Shown one piece after another: positions 23,578 to 32,977 of a stretch of 64,000 nt of DNA; the stretch's first letter is position 1; every line of letters starts with the position of its first letter. Position numbers and translations under genes: made by a program. Below the pieces are notes generated by a model. The model was given only the letters and a program-made list of their open reading frames with translations. It had not been told where the DNA came from and searched no databases. The stretch is taken from NCBI GenBank assembly GCA_002989075.1, contig PSQN01000004.1, positions 992,001 to 1,056,000 on the forward strand, written 5' to 3'. Source of the DNA: Arthonia radiata. Its lineage: Eukaryota; Ascomycota; Arthoniomycetes; Arthoniales; Arthoniaceae.

Positions 23578-24420
23578 ATCAACAACCCACAGCCTTCAAA
23601 AGGGTATACACCCATCCGCAACCGAGTCCATAACCTTCTTCGGCGCTATCATAAGGCTGACCCCGCGCTAGCAAACATCATCATCACCATCATTACGAAG
23701 ATGACTGACCCCTTCCCCGGCCCTCCACATAGCCCACCCAAAGCGATCCCAGGAATCCATAAGAGCGCGCAGGGGATGGCGGCGAAGAAGCCGATGATGG
23801 GCGCTACATATGCGTCTCGTCAGCACTGCACTCCCTCCAACCTGTCTCTCGGACGCAATCGATAGCAAGGGAACGCTTCGTCGCGCTATTACGGTGGCGT
23901 AGGTAAGATGGGCAAGCGAACGAAGGGCCGAACGCATTAGCAACCTTGCACCCACAAGGCGCACGCGCGCGATCGGCCTGCGATGCCTTCTCGTTCTCAT
24001 TTTTGGAGTTCGAGTAGCACCTGAGGCAAAAGCTGACGGGGTTGCAATTGCAGTTGCAGTCGGGGTTGAGGGGGTCGCATATACCCGATCCTACGTGATC
24101 TTCTGAAACACTACTGTGCCGACATGGTTGGGTGGCTACCTACCTCAGCCTGGGGTAGCCACCCAACCATATCGGTACAGTACTAGTCCCGCTACCTACC
24201 GTGCTTCTCCAGATTTGCATAAATCCGCTATTGTCTAGCTGTTCCAAAATCCTAATAACGCATACTCCCTACAAATGCTGAGCTGTCCTTTATGGTGCGT
24301 TTTCGCATATTTAAGACGGCGTGTTATGCCCTATGCCTCTACCCAAATTCCTCTATATCCAATTCTACTACATTAGCCTTCGTACCTCCTCCAGTATTCT
24401 ACAGCCTTATTAGCACAACT
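23578..24420. other. Intergenic region with a strong hairpin
   Basis: No supported gene. The region holds the near-perfect inverted repeat at 24112-24182. After it the sequence becomes more AT-rich up to the ORF at 24421. Confidence 0.5.
24112..24182. repeat. Inverted repeat, 29-nt arms, 13-nt loop
   Basis: The left arm 24112-24140 and the reverse complement of the right arm 24154-24182 match at 27 of 29 positions. The core GGTTGGGTGGCTACC is exact in both. The two differences are transitions (G/A and C/T). A 13-nt loop separates the arms. Possible readings are a tiny folded-back transposon remnant, a structured RNA or a cruciform site. No gene product depends on it visibly. Confidence 0.9.
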
Positions 24421-24828
24421 ATGGCAGCCCCATCAAAGCCCGAAGCAGCATCCCTCGAGAAGCACGCTCGCTTCTGGAACAGCGGACGCCATTACATTAT
24501 CTCGCTCGACCATCCCCGTTACTGCAAGGATCTTACCATCCAAACTACGTGGAAGGCCAATCTAAAGCTTATGGTGGAGCAAATTGAAGATCGTATTGGT
24601 GGACAATTGGACCATGAGTGGTGTAACTCCCGACTAACGATCAAGTTTACAAAGGACGATGAAAACAAATGTACGTACTTTGAGCGTGTGCTGTACGCTT
24701 ATGGCCTGACAAAGAACTTATTGGACTTCGTTACATACGTGCATCACTGGGCCCCGAGGGACAGAAGTAGACAACCGCCGGATCTCAAGTATTCCCAGGA
24801 CCTTACCAGTAAAGCTAGCCTAGAATAA
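24421..24828 (+). CDS. Orphan 135-residue protein
   Basis: A single exon starts at MAAPSKPEAASLEKH, in good context (CACAACTATGGC). An open frame continues upstream to 24292, but the leader there is not protein-like. The protein is soluble, mixed charge, with WNSGRHYIISLDHPRY and ERVLYAYGLTKNLLDFVTY suggesting a small alpha/beta fold. I recognise no family and see no signal peptide or zinc ligands. The flanks are more AT-rich than the neighbouring genes. It may be an accessory or transferred gene, or a domesticated piece of a mobile element; nothing in the sequence decides this. Confidence 0.5.
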   Translation: MAAPSKPEAASLEKHARFWNSGRHYIISLDHPRYCKDLTIQTTWKANLKLMVEQIEDRIGGQLDHEWCNSRLTIKFTKDDENKCTYFERVLYAYGLTKNLLDFVTYVHHWAPRDRSRQPPDLKYSQDLTSKASLE

Positions 24829-25463
24829 GATGAGGACGACGCTAGCACAAGGGTATTAGATTACGCAAAGGGTGCTGGTTAGCTTACTGATCTCATCAGC
24901 CGTTTTAAGATCTAGAGAGCTATGTAGTTAGCCAGATGCAATACATGGGAGTGGCAGGGGAGTGGGCAGGGGAGTGGGCAGGGGAGGGGGATGGGACACA
25001 TCCTTGATGCTCGCTTGATGATCTGTGGGCCTCGTGTACGGTTCGTCAAGCTGGTTGAAACGCGCAAAGACGAGAGGCGGCGAGAGAGGGCACCATGTCT
25101 CGGAGGTGCGATGATACGTCGGGAGGAGTTGGAGAGGGACAAGGTGTTAGCGATGATGTACGTTGTTACAAGGACATATTCGGTGTGGCTGCTGTTTTGT
25201 AGATGATTTATCTGGAGAATCAAGACACTGCTGTTATGGGACATTATAGTGGGACATGTATTCATGCTGTGGAGATATGTGCCTCATTCATCTTGGTGAA
25301 GAGACGGATATGCATCTTTGTGGTCGTCACCGATGCTCGCAAAGAATATTTTAACTCTGCTCATGAACGAACTGTGCTCCTCCAAGCGGTCGCAGTGTTC
25401 GTGAGCTGCATAAACATTTAGCCGTCGTCGATCTGGCATCGCACCTGTCCGCAAGCCGGCACC
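24829..25463. other. Intergenic stretch with a short tandem repeat
   Basis: No supported gene. It contains the GGAGTGGGCAGG tandem repeat and short open frames with no recognisable content. Confidence 0.5.
24948..24990 (+). repeat. Tandem repeat, 12-bp unit, about 3.5 copies
   Basis: The unit GGAGTGGGCAGG recurs three to four times with small changes. G-rich and outside genes. Confidence 0.8.
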
Positions 25464-25889
25464 TCAACAACATATCCAACCACAACAAGCGTTCGCTATT
25501 TCATCAGGCTTCGCTTGTATCCTGGTTCACATTGTCAGTGACCACGTTTTCCTCAACGCATAGTCGAGAACCCAAACAGCACTCACCGCTTCCCTTCTTC
25601 CGTTGTGCGGCAGCCAAAAAAGCCGGATAACGGACAGAAGATAAACTCCAGCGGCGCCCAGACGAAGAACTGTATTGTCGGCCCTGTACGCCGGGGTATC
25701 AGCCAGTCTGTACATCCCAGTCCCCGCCTCGCCACGAGACACGACTAAACAATCACTTTGTCGCATGACGTGATCACAAGGACGAGAGAAAGGGCACTGA
25801 CCTATGACGGCAAAGCCTGTACAGTTCCGGTTACCTCCGCATTCAACACAGACGACATTGCAAGGCAAAAGCCCGCCGCAGTCAGTCAT
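25464..25889 (-). CDS. Small cysteine-rich three-exon protein 1 (tandem family 2)
   Basis: Exons 25802-25889, 25587-25683 and 25464-25521, with introns of 118 and 65 nt, give 80 residues. Intron 1 is in phase 1 and intron 2 in phase 2, both with good donors (GTCAGT, GTGAGT). The protein begins MTDCGGLLPCNVVCVECGG, has a hydrophobic centre (IQFFVWAPLEFIFCPLSG) that could lie in or on a membrane, and ends KPDEIANACCGWICC. The final exon, 58 nt, has the same length and phase as that of the gene at 26514-27079, and its KPxExAxxxxG core is shared. Both middle exons begin GPT after the split Gly codon. This agreement is what persuades me the structure is right. No family is recognised and no classical signal peptide is seen. 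It resembles Cys-rich fungal membrane or effector-like proteins only in a general way. Confidence 0.62.
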
Positions 25890-26513
25890 TGTTATTTTGT
25901 TGTACGGTGGACGGAAGCCGTTCCCGCTAGTGTTAGTAGGCTAGTGGGAGATTGCAAGTCGTGCTGATAGTTCTCGATGGCTAGGAACGAAGATTTTGGC
26001 GTCTTCCAGACCTGTTTGTCGCAATCAGAAGGAGCCGAATGGGGTCCTTAGCTTGCGGGGATTGACAAGCGGGCGCGCAGGGTGACGAAGGATCACAAAA
26101 AGGAGATAACTCTCGCGCGGAAACCGCCATTTTCGAACAGAGGACAGGTGTAGGTGGGTTCACAGCGACTGTGGTCTGAACACGTTTGCTGTGTAAGGTT
26201 GATGGATTTAGACTTCCACAACAATAATCCGCAATGTAGATAAGCGGAGCAAGAGCATTGCTCGCCCTCTTCCGAAACATCCGCATCCGGCCGTCTTCCT
26301 TCGCATCGCAAAAACTTGCCCAAGGCGGCAACCCGAGCGAGCCGGGCGCGACAAGTGTTCTTTCGTCTTGAGATCCTTGGGACGCAGTCGAGACTCGCAC
26401 ATAAAGCGACCGGACCTTCCGTCTGGTGTGGAGTCATTACCGTCTTCTTTGCTCTTCCCTCAAAGTCACCTCCTTCACCTTCATCTTAAACGATGCGAAC
26501 GAGTCGGATATGC
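25890..26513. other. Spacer between the two cysteine-rich genes
   Basis: About 620 bp. I looked for a third copy of the cysteine-rich family here and found none. Short minus-strand frames have a few Cys residues but no GPT exon start or KPxE tail. Confidence 0.5.
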
Positions 26514-27079
26514 TCAGATGGGAACGTAGCCGAACCAATCGTCCGCGACTTCACCCGGCTTGCTTCGTAATCTGGGATCGCCATCAGCTGTTCAAGCACC
26601 GTGACATGTCTATCGGCCGCATCGAGCATCCCAAAGCCGCTCAAAAAATGCAGAATTGACTCACTCATGAGCTTTCTCTCTCCCTTTCTCGCCGCCAAAG
26701 CACGCCACGCAACAAGCCGGAGGATAGTAGCAAACCGACAAAGGAAGGCAGCACAATATTGTGCCGAGAGTCGGACCTAAAGTAGTGTCGTCAGTCGCGA
26801 GTACTGTTTTCTCGACAGTAAATTCTAAGCGCGACGGGCGGGTCTTCGGATGATGACGGCGACGGCAAATCTATAGTTGGAGTTGATCAAGAGCAGCCAA
26901 AGACACTTACCGACACAGGCGATACCGCAGCAGCAGCTGGCTGCGATCGGTCGCTTGCTGTTGCACTCGATGCAGCAACAGATTGGGCAGCAATCAGCTT
27001 CACCCACTACGTCGACAGGTACTCCCAGGTTTGGCACAAATCCTGAGAGACCAAGCATGTCCAGAAGGGTCGAACACAT
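26514..27079 (-). CDS. Small cysteine-rich three-exon protein 2 (tandem family 2)
   Basis: Exons 26911-27079, 26665-26776 and 26514-26571, with introns of 134 and 93 nt, give 112 residues. The phases (1, then 2) and last-exon length (58 nt) equal those of the gene at 25464-25889. It starts MCSTLLDMLGLSGFVPNLG and carries dense cysteine clusters: DCCPICCCIEC, ASCCCGIAC, ILCCLPLSVC and ACCVACFGG. The C-terminus is ELRSKPGEVADDWFGYVPI. Cysteines make up about one residue in six. The centre is hydrophobic. Clusters of adjacent Cys like these are known from fungal Cys-rich transmembrane modules and metal-binding proteins, but I cannot assign the family. Without intron 2, translation would stop right after the GTGAGT donor at 26661; the match with the paralog favours splicing. 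Confidence 0.62.
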
Positions 27080-28525
27080 CGTTGCAGCCTATCCGCTTGA
27101 TGTCCCAATGCCGTTGCTGCACCGATGACGTCCGAAGAGCTCAGTTCACTACTTAGCTGGACTGCGCTGACGCGTTGTACAATCCAGTGTAGAGAGCTAG
27201 TATCGTAAGTTTAAGCTCGTGCAAAAGCTATAGGCGCCAACTTGACAGTATGCCGTGTAAGTGGGATCAGGATCGCCATCCTCACGCGAAGGACACGTAG
27301 AAGTCTCCGATAACCGAGACGACCTTCATCGAAAACGATTCTGAAGGACAAGTGTGCTGTCCTGATCCAGGTTTGGGGGCCGGCAGCTACTATGGTAGGA
27401 TCCGTAACGCCAACCAAGATCTGTGGTCAATGCGGGCACGGCAGCGTTGTGCCGCGAGCCGTATGGCACTATCAGCGTATCGTGGGTGCGATAGCCTGAA
27501 ACAGTATGTCGCCAAGCACTCAGTCTAGGATGAGGGCGGTCCAAGAACAGCTGCGGTAGAAAAGGTCGACAACACGAAAGATGCGACTCCAAAATCGTAC
27601 GAATATTCGGACGATTGTCTGCTCGTACAGAATTTCAGACGGGTTTGAACCTCCTACGCCAGCTCTCAATAGTCATCAACCCCTCTCAACACTGAGCCGA
27701 AGTTTGTACCACACTGCATATACCAGTCAGCATGATACATTGCGCGCAATGAGGTTTTGATCCATCAGTCGCTGATCCCTTCCAGCAACCAGCTCAGCCA
27801 GTAAATAGACCGGCTCACACTTCGCCGTTTCAGTAACACAGAATGGGCGTTTGTACGCGCAGTCGTCGCGCAGTATGCAGCACCAAGAACCCACACGGAA
27901 AGGACAAGTGGAAAGCCAGCGGCGGCCCCACACGGAGCATCCGCACTCCCAGAAAAGTTGACAGAGCAGCCAATCTCAGCCGTTCAGTTAACAAGAATAT
28001 CACGCGTAACTGGAGACGAGTGCAGGGTGCGGCGCTAGATACACGTGCGTCCCGTCAAGCTGACCATAGAGAGCGCGATCATAACGATCGCGATAAGCGG
28101 AGGCGCGGTTCATGCAGGAGTGATGACTCCGGAAGGCGCGCGGAAGGCCCCAAGCTTCGACGCATGTGTTCACATCCTGCGATGCAAAGCCAAGCGAAAT
28201 CCATCATCGCGGCTCGTGTGGGTCGCGGCTCGTGTGGGTGGAGCAATGTGTGTGAGACGAGCGCAAAACAGACGGGATAGTCGAGGGTGGAGAGGAGATC
28301 AAGAGACGTCGCAATCATCCAGCCATACACAATGCCCAAATTCGGCAATGTCCGAGAATGTTGGCGGATGACAGCGGCTTCTCAGAAACGCGGGTCTCGA
28401 GGGTATCGAATTGCTATTGAAGCCATTTCCCCGGATGATAAAAGTACAAAAGTCTACAGACAGCCTTTGCTGCCAACCGCCATGCTAAAGCGCTTCAAAT
28501 CCATGAATGTCAAAGAAGCCTCTCA
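27080..28525. other. Intergenic region downstream of HMG-CoA reductase
   Basis: About 1.4 kb with no supported gene. A 16-bp direct duplication (CGCGGCTCGTGTGGGT) lies near 28209-28241. Minus-strand frames at 27326-27592 and 27727-27933 contain a few Cys but no recognisable domain. Confidence 0.45.
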
Positions 28526-31500
28526 CTACCGTCTTGATCCAGCAACGCTCGATCCTGCCGTTGGCAGCAGGCTCGATGGTCCCGCACTCTGAGGCGACGT
28601 AGGTACTGAAGGTTGCGGCGTACCCTGTCTTGTCGGCACTGCGCTCCTGTTGTGTGCCATGTGCGCCTTGACGAGATGGCCTGCAGCCAATGCTGAGCAG
28701 AGGGACAGCTCTCCGGCGAGTGTTGCGGCGGCGATGATGCGCGCAAGTTGACGAGCATTCTCGCCTGGAGCATCGTCGCGCGCTCCGCGCACACCGAGAA
28801 GGTCGAGCATGGATGCTTGAGGTCCCAGGAATGTGCCGCCGCCGATGGTACCAACCTCCATGCATGGCATAGAGACTGAGATCTGTAGGTTGCCGTTGTG
28901 GCTGTTGTGTGTTAGCAATGTAAACGGTAATCAAACCACGGAGCGTGCACTCACTTCTTCATGATGGTAATGCAGTGGCTGCTTTCGACCACTTGCGCCG
29001 GGTCCTGCCCGGTGGCAAGGAAGATCGCCGCCACAATGTTCGATGCATGCGCATTGAATCCACCAATACTTCCGGCCATAGCGCTACCAATCAAGTTCTT
29101 GGCTATGTTGAGCTCAACGAGTGCGTCAACATCACTCTTCAGCGTCTCTTGCACAACGTCTCGCGGAATGATAGCTTCAGCGACCACACTCTTGCCACGT
29201 CCATCGATCCAGTTGATCGCCGCTGGCTTCTTATCTGTGCAAAAATTGCCAGACACTGAAATGATGGCCATATCGTCGAAGCCACATTCGGTAGACATGA
29301 TATGAAGCGCCTTCTCCACGCCTTTCGAGATCATATTCATACCCATCGCGTCGCCTGTAGTCGTTTTGAAGCGGATGTAGAGGTAAGTCCCAGCTAGCGC
29401 CGTCTTCAAGCTTTGGAGACGAGCGAATCTCGAAGTCGAATTGAAAGCCTCCTTTATCGTACGTTGCCCTTCCTCAGAGTCAAGCCAGAGCTTCGCTTCG
29501 CTCGCTCGAACAAGTGAGTTGAAGCCTACGCATGGCCCTCTTGTCATGCCATCGGCTGTTACAGCGGTGATAGCACCTCCGCCCATGTTGATAGCTTTGG
29601 CGCCACGGCTAGTACTGGCTACCAGCACACCTTCGGTGGTTGCCATAGGGATGTAGTAGCTCTTCCCGTCCACAGTGAGCGGTCCAGCAACGCCCAAAGG
29701 CAGTGGCAGGTAGCCAATAACGTTTTCGCAGCAAGCCTTGTAAATTCGATCGTAATCGTAGCCTTTGTAGGGCAGCTCGGACGTCTCCAACAATCCAGTG
29801 TTCTCCACCGTAGCCGGTGTCCGAGACACGAGACTCCTGCGAATCTTGACTGCTCTCGTCTTGTCTCCAATCGCTGACTCAAGAGCCTGCGCGCGGAGGG
29901 TCCTGCCCCTCGTGGCCAGCGCGATGAGCTCTTCATCCTTCAACTCTCGTCCTCTTTGCTCCCTGAGCATAGCCTCGCATTCTTCGAGGTTCCGCTCAGC
30001 ACCGGAGACTTCCTCGTGTTCTCTAGTATCATCTCGCTGAGCACGGTCGTTACGCTGAACATTCCTGTCCGCCGCTGCTTCCTGTCTTTGGGGCACGACC
30101 GGATCACCATTCGCCATTTGGTGTCTTGGTGCTACTTCGACGCGGTGCTGCGTCGGGTCCTTGATCGTCCAACGAGCGGCATTGAACAAGTACCCGTTGA
30201 GAAACAGACTTATGACCAAAGCGATGATGATCCACTTGCTCAGGAAGGGATCCTCGAAACTCTTCAGTATGCTTTCAACCATTCTGCCTCCCATGCCAGT
30301 GAACAGTCGGTCGGCGAATGCCATGTCAAACATTGAGCTGCTGTCATCATCGAGCAGTCCATCCGATAGCTCGAATTTGATAGGTGTCAACACTGTGACT
30401 GCTGTGGACACACGATTCCTCTTAGCGTCATTGAGCAGCATGTCAAGCCCATTGCCAGCCACTTTGAAAGGATCCATGGGAGGTTGTGTGACCGCGCTGG
30501 AGAGAGCTGAGCCGGCACTCCTCGCGCCACTTCTGAATGGCATTGTGCAAAAGTTGAGGAGGTTGATCACAATAAAGCCGGCCACCATGAGCACCTTGAA
30601 CTTTGACACGCTGCTGTCTTGAGCTTTGATGCCGAAAATGGAAGTCTCTCCACTATGCTGCGACGACACATGATCGACGTCGGTGACGCTGGGCCACTCT
30701 TCTTTTGCGGCTACTTTCTCGGCTGTGGTCCGATTCACACCTTCTTCCTCCAAGGCTCTTCGAAGGGCAACATGTCGTTTGATGCGATTAACTTCCAACT
30801 TGATCGTCAAGATTGCGGTGTAGAAGGTGAACAGCAGAATGCAGTCGAAGAACAAAATCCACGCCGCTAGAAAGCAAAATTGACAAAGTCCACCCTGAAC
30901 ACCAGATGCTGCACCTGCCACAAGTATTAGAATTTCAATGGCGTAGTCTCTTACAAGCTCGTATCCCTTCTCTTTTACTGCGATCTGAATCGCGGACTGA
31001 ATGTGAGGTGATGAGCTACTTGCACGATCGTTAGCATGTGCGTTCGCGGCATTGCCACCGGCTCCGCCTGACCGCTTCAACGCCAACGATGCTTGAAGCA
31101 CTGCCTTCGTGAGGATTATCGGCTTTTCGAAGCCAATGGTGACAACAAGAAACGGCAGTCCCTCTGACAAGAGGACCATGTTTAGTGGAACGCCAAGCTG
31201 AATGGTAACAATGAGGCCAAACAACAACGCAAACGCAGAGGACAACATAGTGGTGGTACCGAGCCAAAAATGCGAGCCGAGTCTTCGCAGCGACATGAAT
31301 AGTGATACAAATGTCAGATGCATCGATAGGTAGCCAAGAACCATGATGACGATGTCAAGCTCTTCGGCGTTCTGCACATATGTCAGCTTGAGTATGTGTG
31401 GATGGTCAAGACAATACCGCATACCTTCAATAGGTCTGTGAACGCGGTCCACGCGTCCACCACTCTCCGTTTGAAGCTCCTCTGCGCACCGTCGGCTGGG

Positions 31501-32216
31501 AATCTCATTGCTGTCATGATCCATTTTGGCTCGCCGTTCTTTGCGGCCTCCTCCAAATCAGCTTTGCTCTCAAAGTCTTTTCGGCTGGGCAGCTCGTGTA
31601 TTGACGCTATGAAGTTGCCTGCGAACTCGTATGGCACCGAATATGTCAGGGTGCAGTCGGACGAAATCGGAGAGAGAAGATTCTTTGAAGAGGGCAAAAG
31701 CTCGGATGAAGCATTTGCGTATGTCGCGACCGCTTGCTGATGTGGTATGTCTGCCTGAGAGCTGCCATCACTGGCATACTCGGGAAATACAAGGGTCATT
31801 AAAGCATTGTGTTTAGAGTACTGCCACTGTCAGCATGAGTTGGTGTGGAGGCTGATCAAAGATCATACCCTTTTCGCCACAAATTCTGTGTCGTCGTTGC
31901 CATTCTGCCACTTCCAATCTGTGTCCTTGGCTGCTCGTAGAGTCTTGCTTCCTCCTAAAAAGTTCGCTACGTCGATCTGGCCAGGGGACAAGTCCACTCT
32001 CGTTGGAGGCTCGAACAGGGAGCTCTCTAAAAGAGCGATGTAGGTCGTGCTAGCAAGTATTGCAATTATGGTGATCGTGTGGATAGGATGCGTGCATGTA
32101 GCGCGAGAGATGGACTGTAGTCGAGGTATCAACCATGATTGGAACCAGCTCGGCGCAGCGGGAGGCTGTGCGTTGTTGCTGCCCCTTCGCACTGTGTTGA
32201 CTGTCGCCCGTAACAT
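28526..32216 (-). CDS. hmg1: HMG-CoA reductase (NADPH)
   Basis: Four exons, 31869-32216, 31425-31820, 28955-31371 and 28526-28901, with introns of 48, 53 and 53 nt, give 1178 residues. The enzyme reduces HMG-CoA to mevalonate, the committed step of sterol and isoprenoid synthesis, at the ER membrane. The N-terminal half is membrane-bound: a first helix ([19 protein letters not shown]), a lumenal loop, and a sterol-sensing-type block of helices ([39 protein letters not shown]). A charged linker with [20 protein letters not shown] precedes the catalytic domain. There I see [17 protein letters not shown], the catalytic Glu in [12 protein letters not shown], Lys in [22 protein letters not shown] and the catalytic His in KAHMAHNRS. 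All key residues are present and the length is usual for fungi. Start ATG 32216 is the first in frame. The sterol-sensing segment implies sterol-linked control of stability. Confidence 0.96.
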
Positions 32217-32977
32217 GATGTCTCGGTACACCTTGTTGCGCAAGCAAGGTTCTCAAGTTTCGCGCAATGAGGAAGACGGGTGCTGCCAGTCCACGCTCAG
32301 AAGGAAAGAGCTTATGTACCTGCTGCGAAGCGTAGATGCTGATGCGTGCCGTTTGCAATAGACAGATTCATTGTAATGATGGGAGATCGGACGTCACATT
32401 CTTGACATTGTGGGCGTATTGCTGAGGCCGGGCGTTAGGGGAAGGATCGTCTTAAGTAGGTGCCTTGCGCTCGAGATTGAGGGAGAAGTCGGCTGCCTCT
32501 CAGTGGGAATACTTGAAGCGCACTGCAACGAGCATCTGAAAGCGCACGCAAGAGGAGAATTAGTCGTATGGGGTTGGGAGGGGAAAAAGCCACACGACGC
32601 CAACTTTTTTGAATCATCAGAAAGCTCAATGGCTGCCAATGCAAAACCAGATGAAGATATCGGGGAAATTTCCTGATCTGGCAAGAGGTTGACATTACGC
32701 ACTCAAAGCTTCTCCACGCACTAACGCACGTCAAACGCGCCTACTCAAGCTGCAGGAACCCACGTGCTGCTCCATCTTCTCCGATCTGTACAACTTGACC
32801 ATCATTCCCATTTCTCCCTGTTCCTACATTCCGGCCGCTGCTCATGATGGGTATCATAAATGCCGGTTTTCCCGTTTCGCAACGCCTGAGTGTCGAAGAT
32901 CCCATCAACCTTCGTAAATATGTGGACGCCATAGCAATCGCGTAACCTGGTAGACCTCCCGTAGTACGACCCATTAT
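32217..32977. other. Promoter of HMG-CoA reductase and 3' region of the Nab3-like gene
   Basis: About 760 bp between two genes on the same strand. Overlapping short frames on both strands have no recognisable content. I could not find a confident sterol-response site by eye. Confidence 0.5.

Noticed and set aside
25890-26513. A third copy of the cysteine-rich three-exon family
   Set aside because: Short Cys-containing frames exist but none has the GPT exon start, the intron phases or the KPxE tail.
28485-28934. Other open frames over the last exon of HMG-CoA reductase
   Set aside because: They are alternative frames of the catalytic C-terminus, which is fixed by GTIGGGT and AHNRS.
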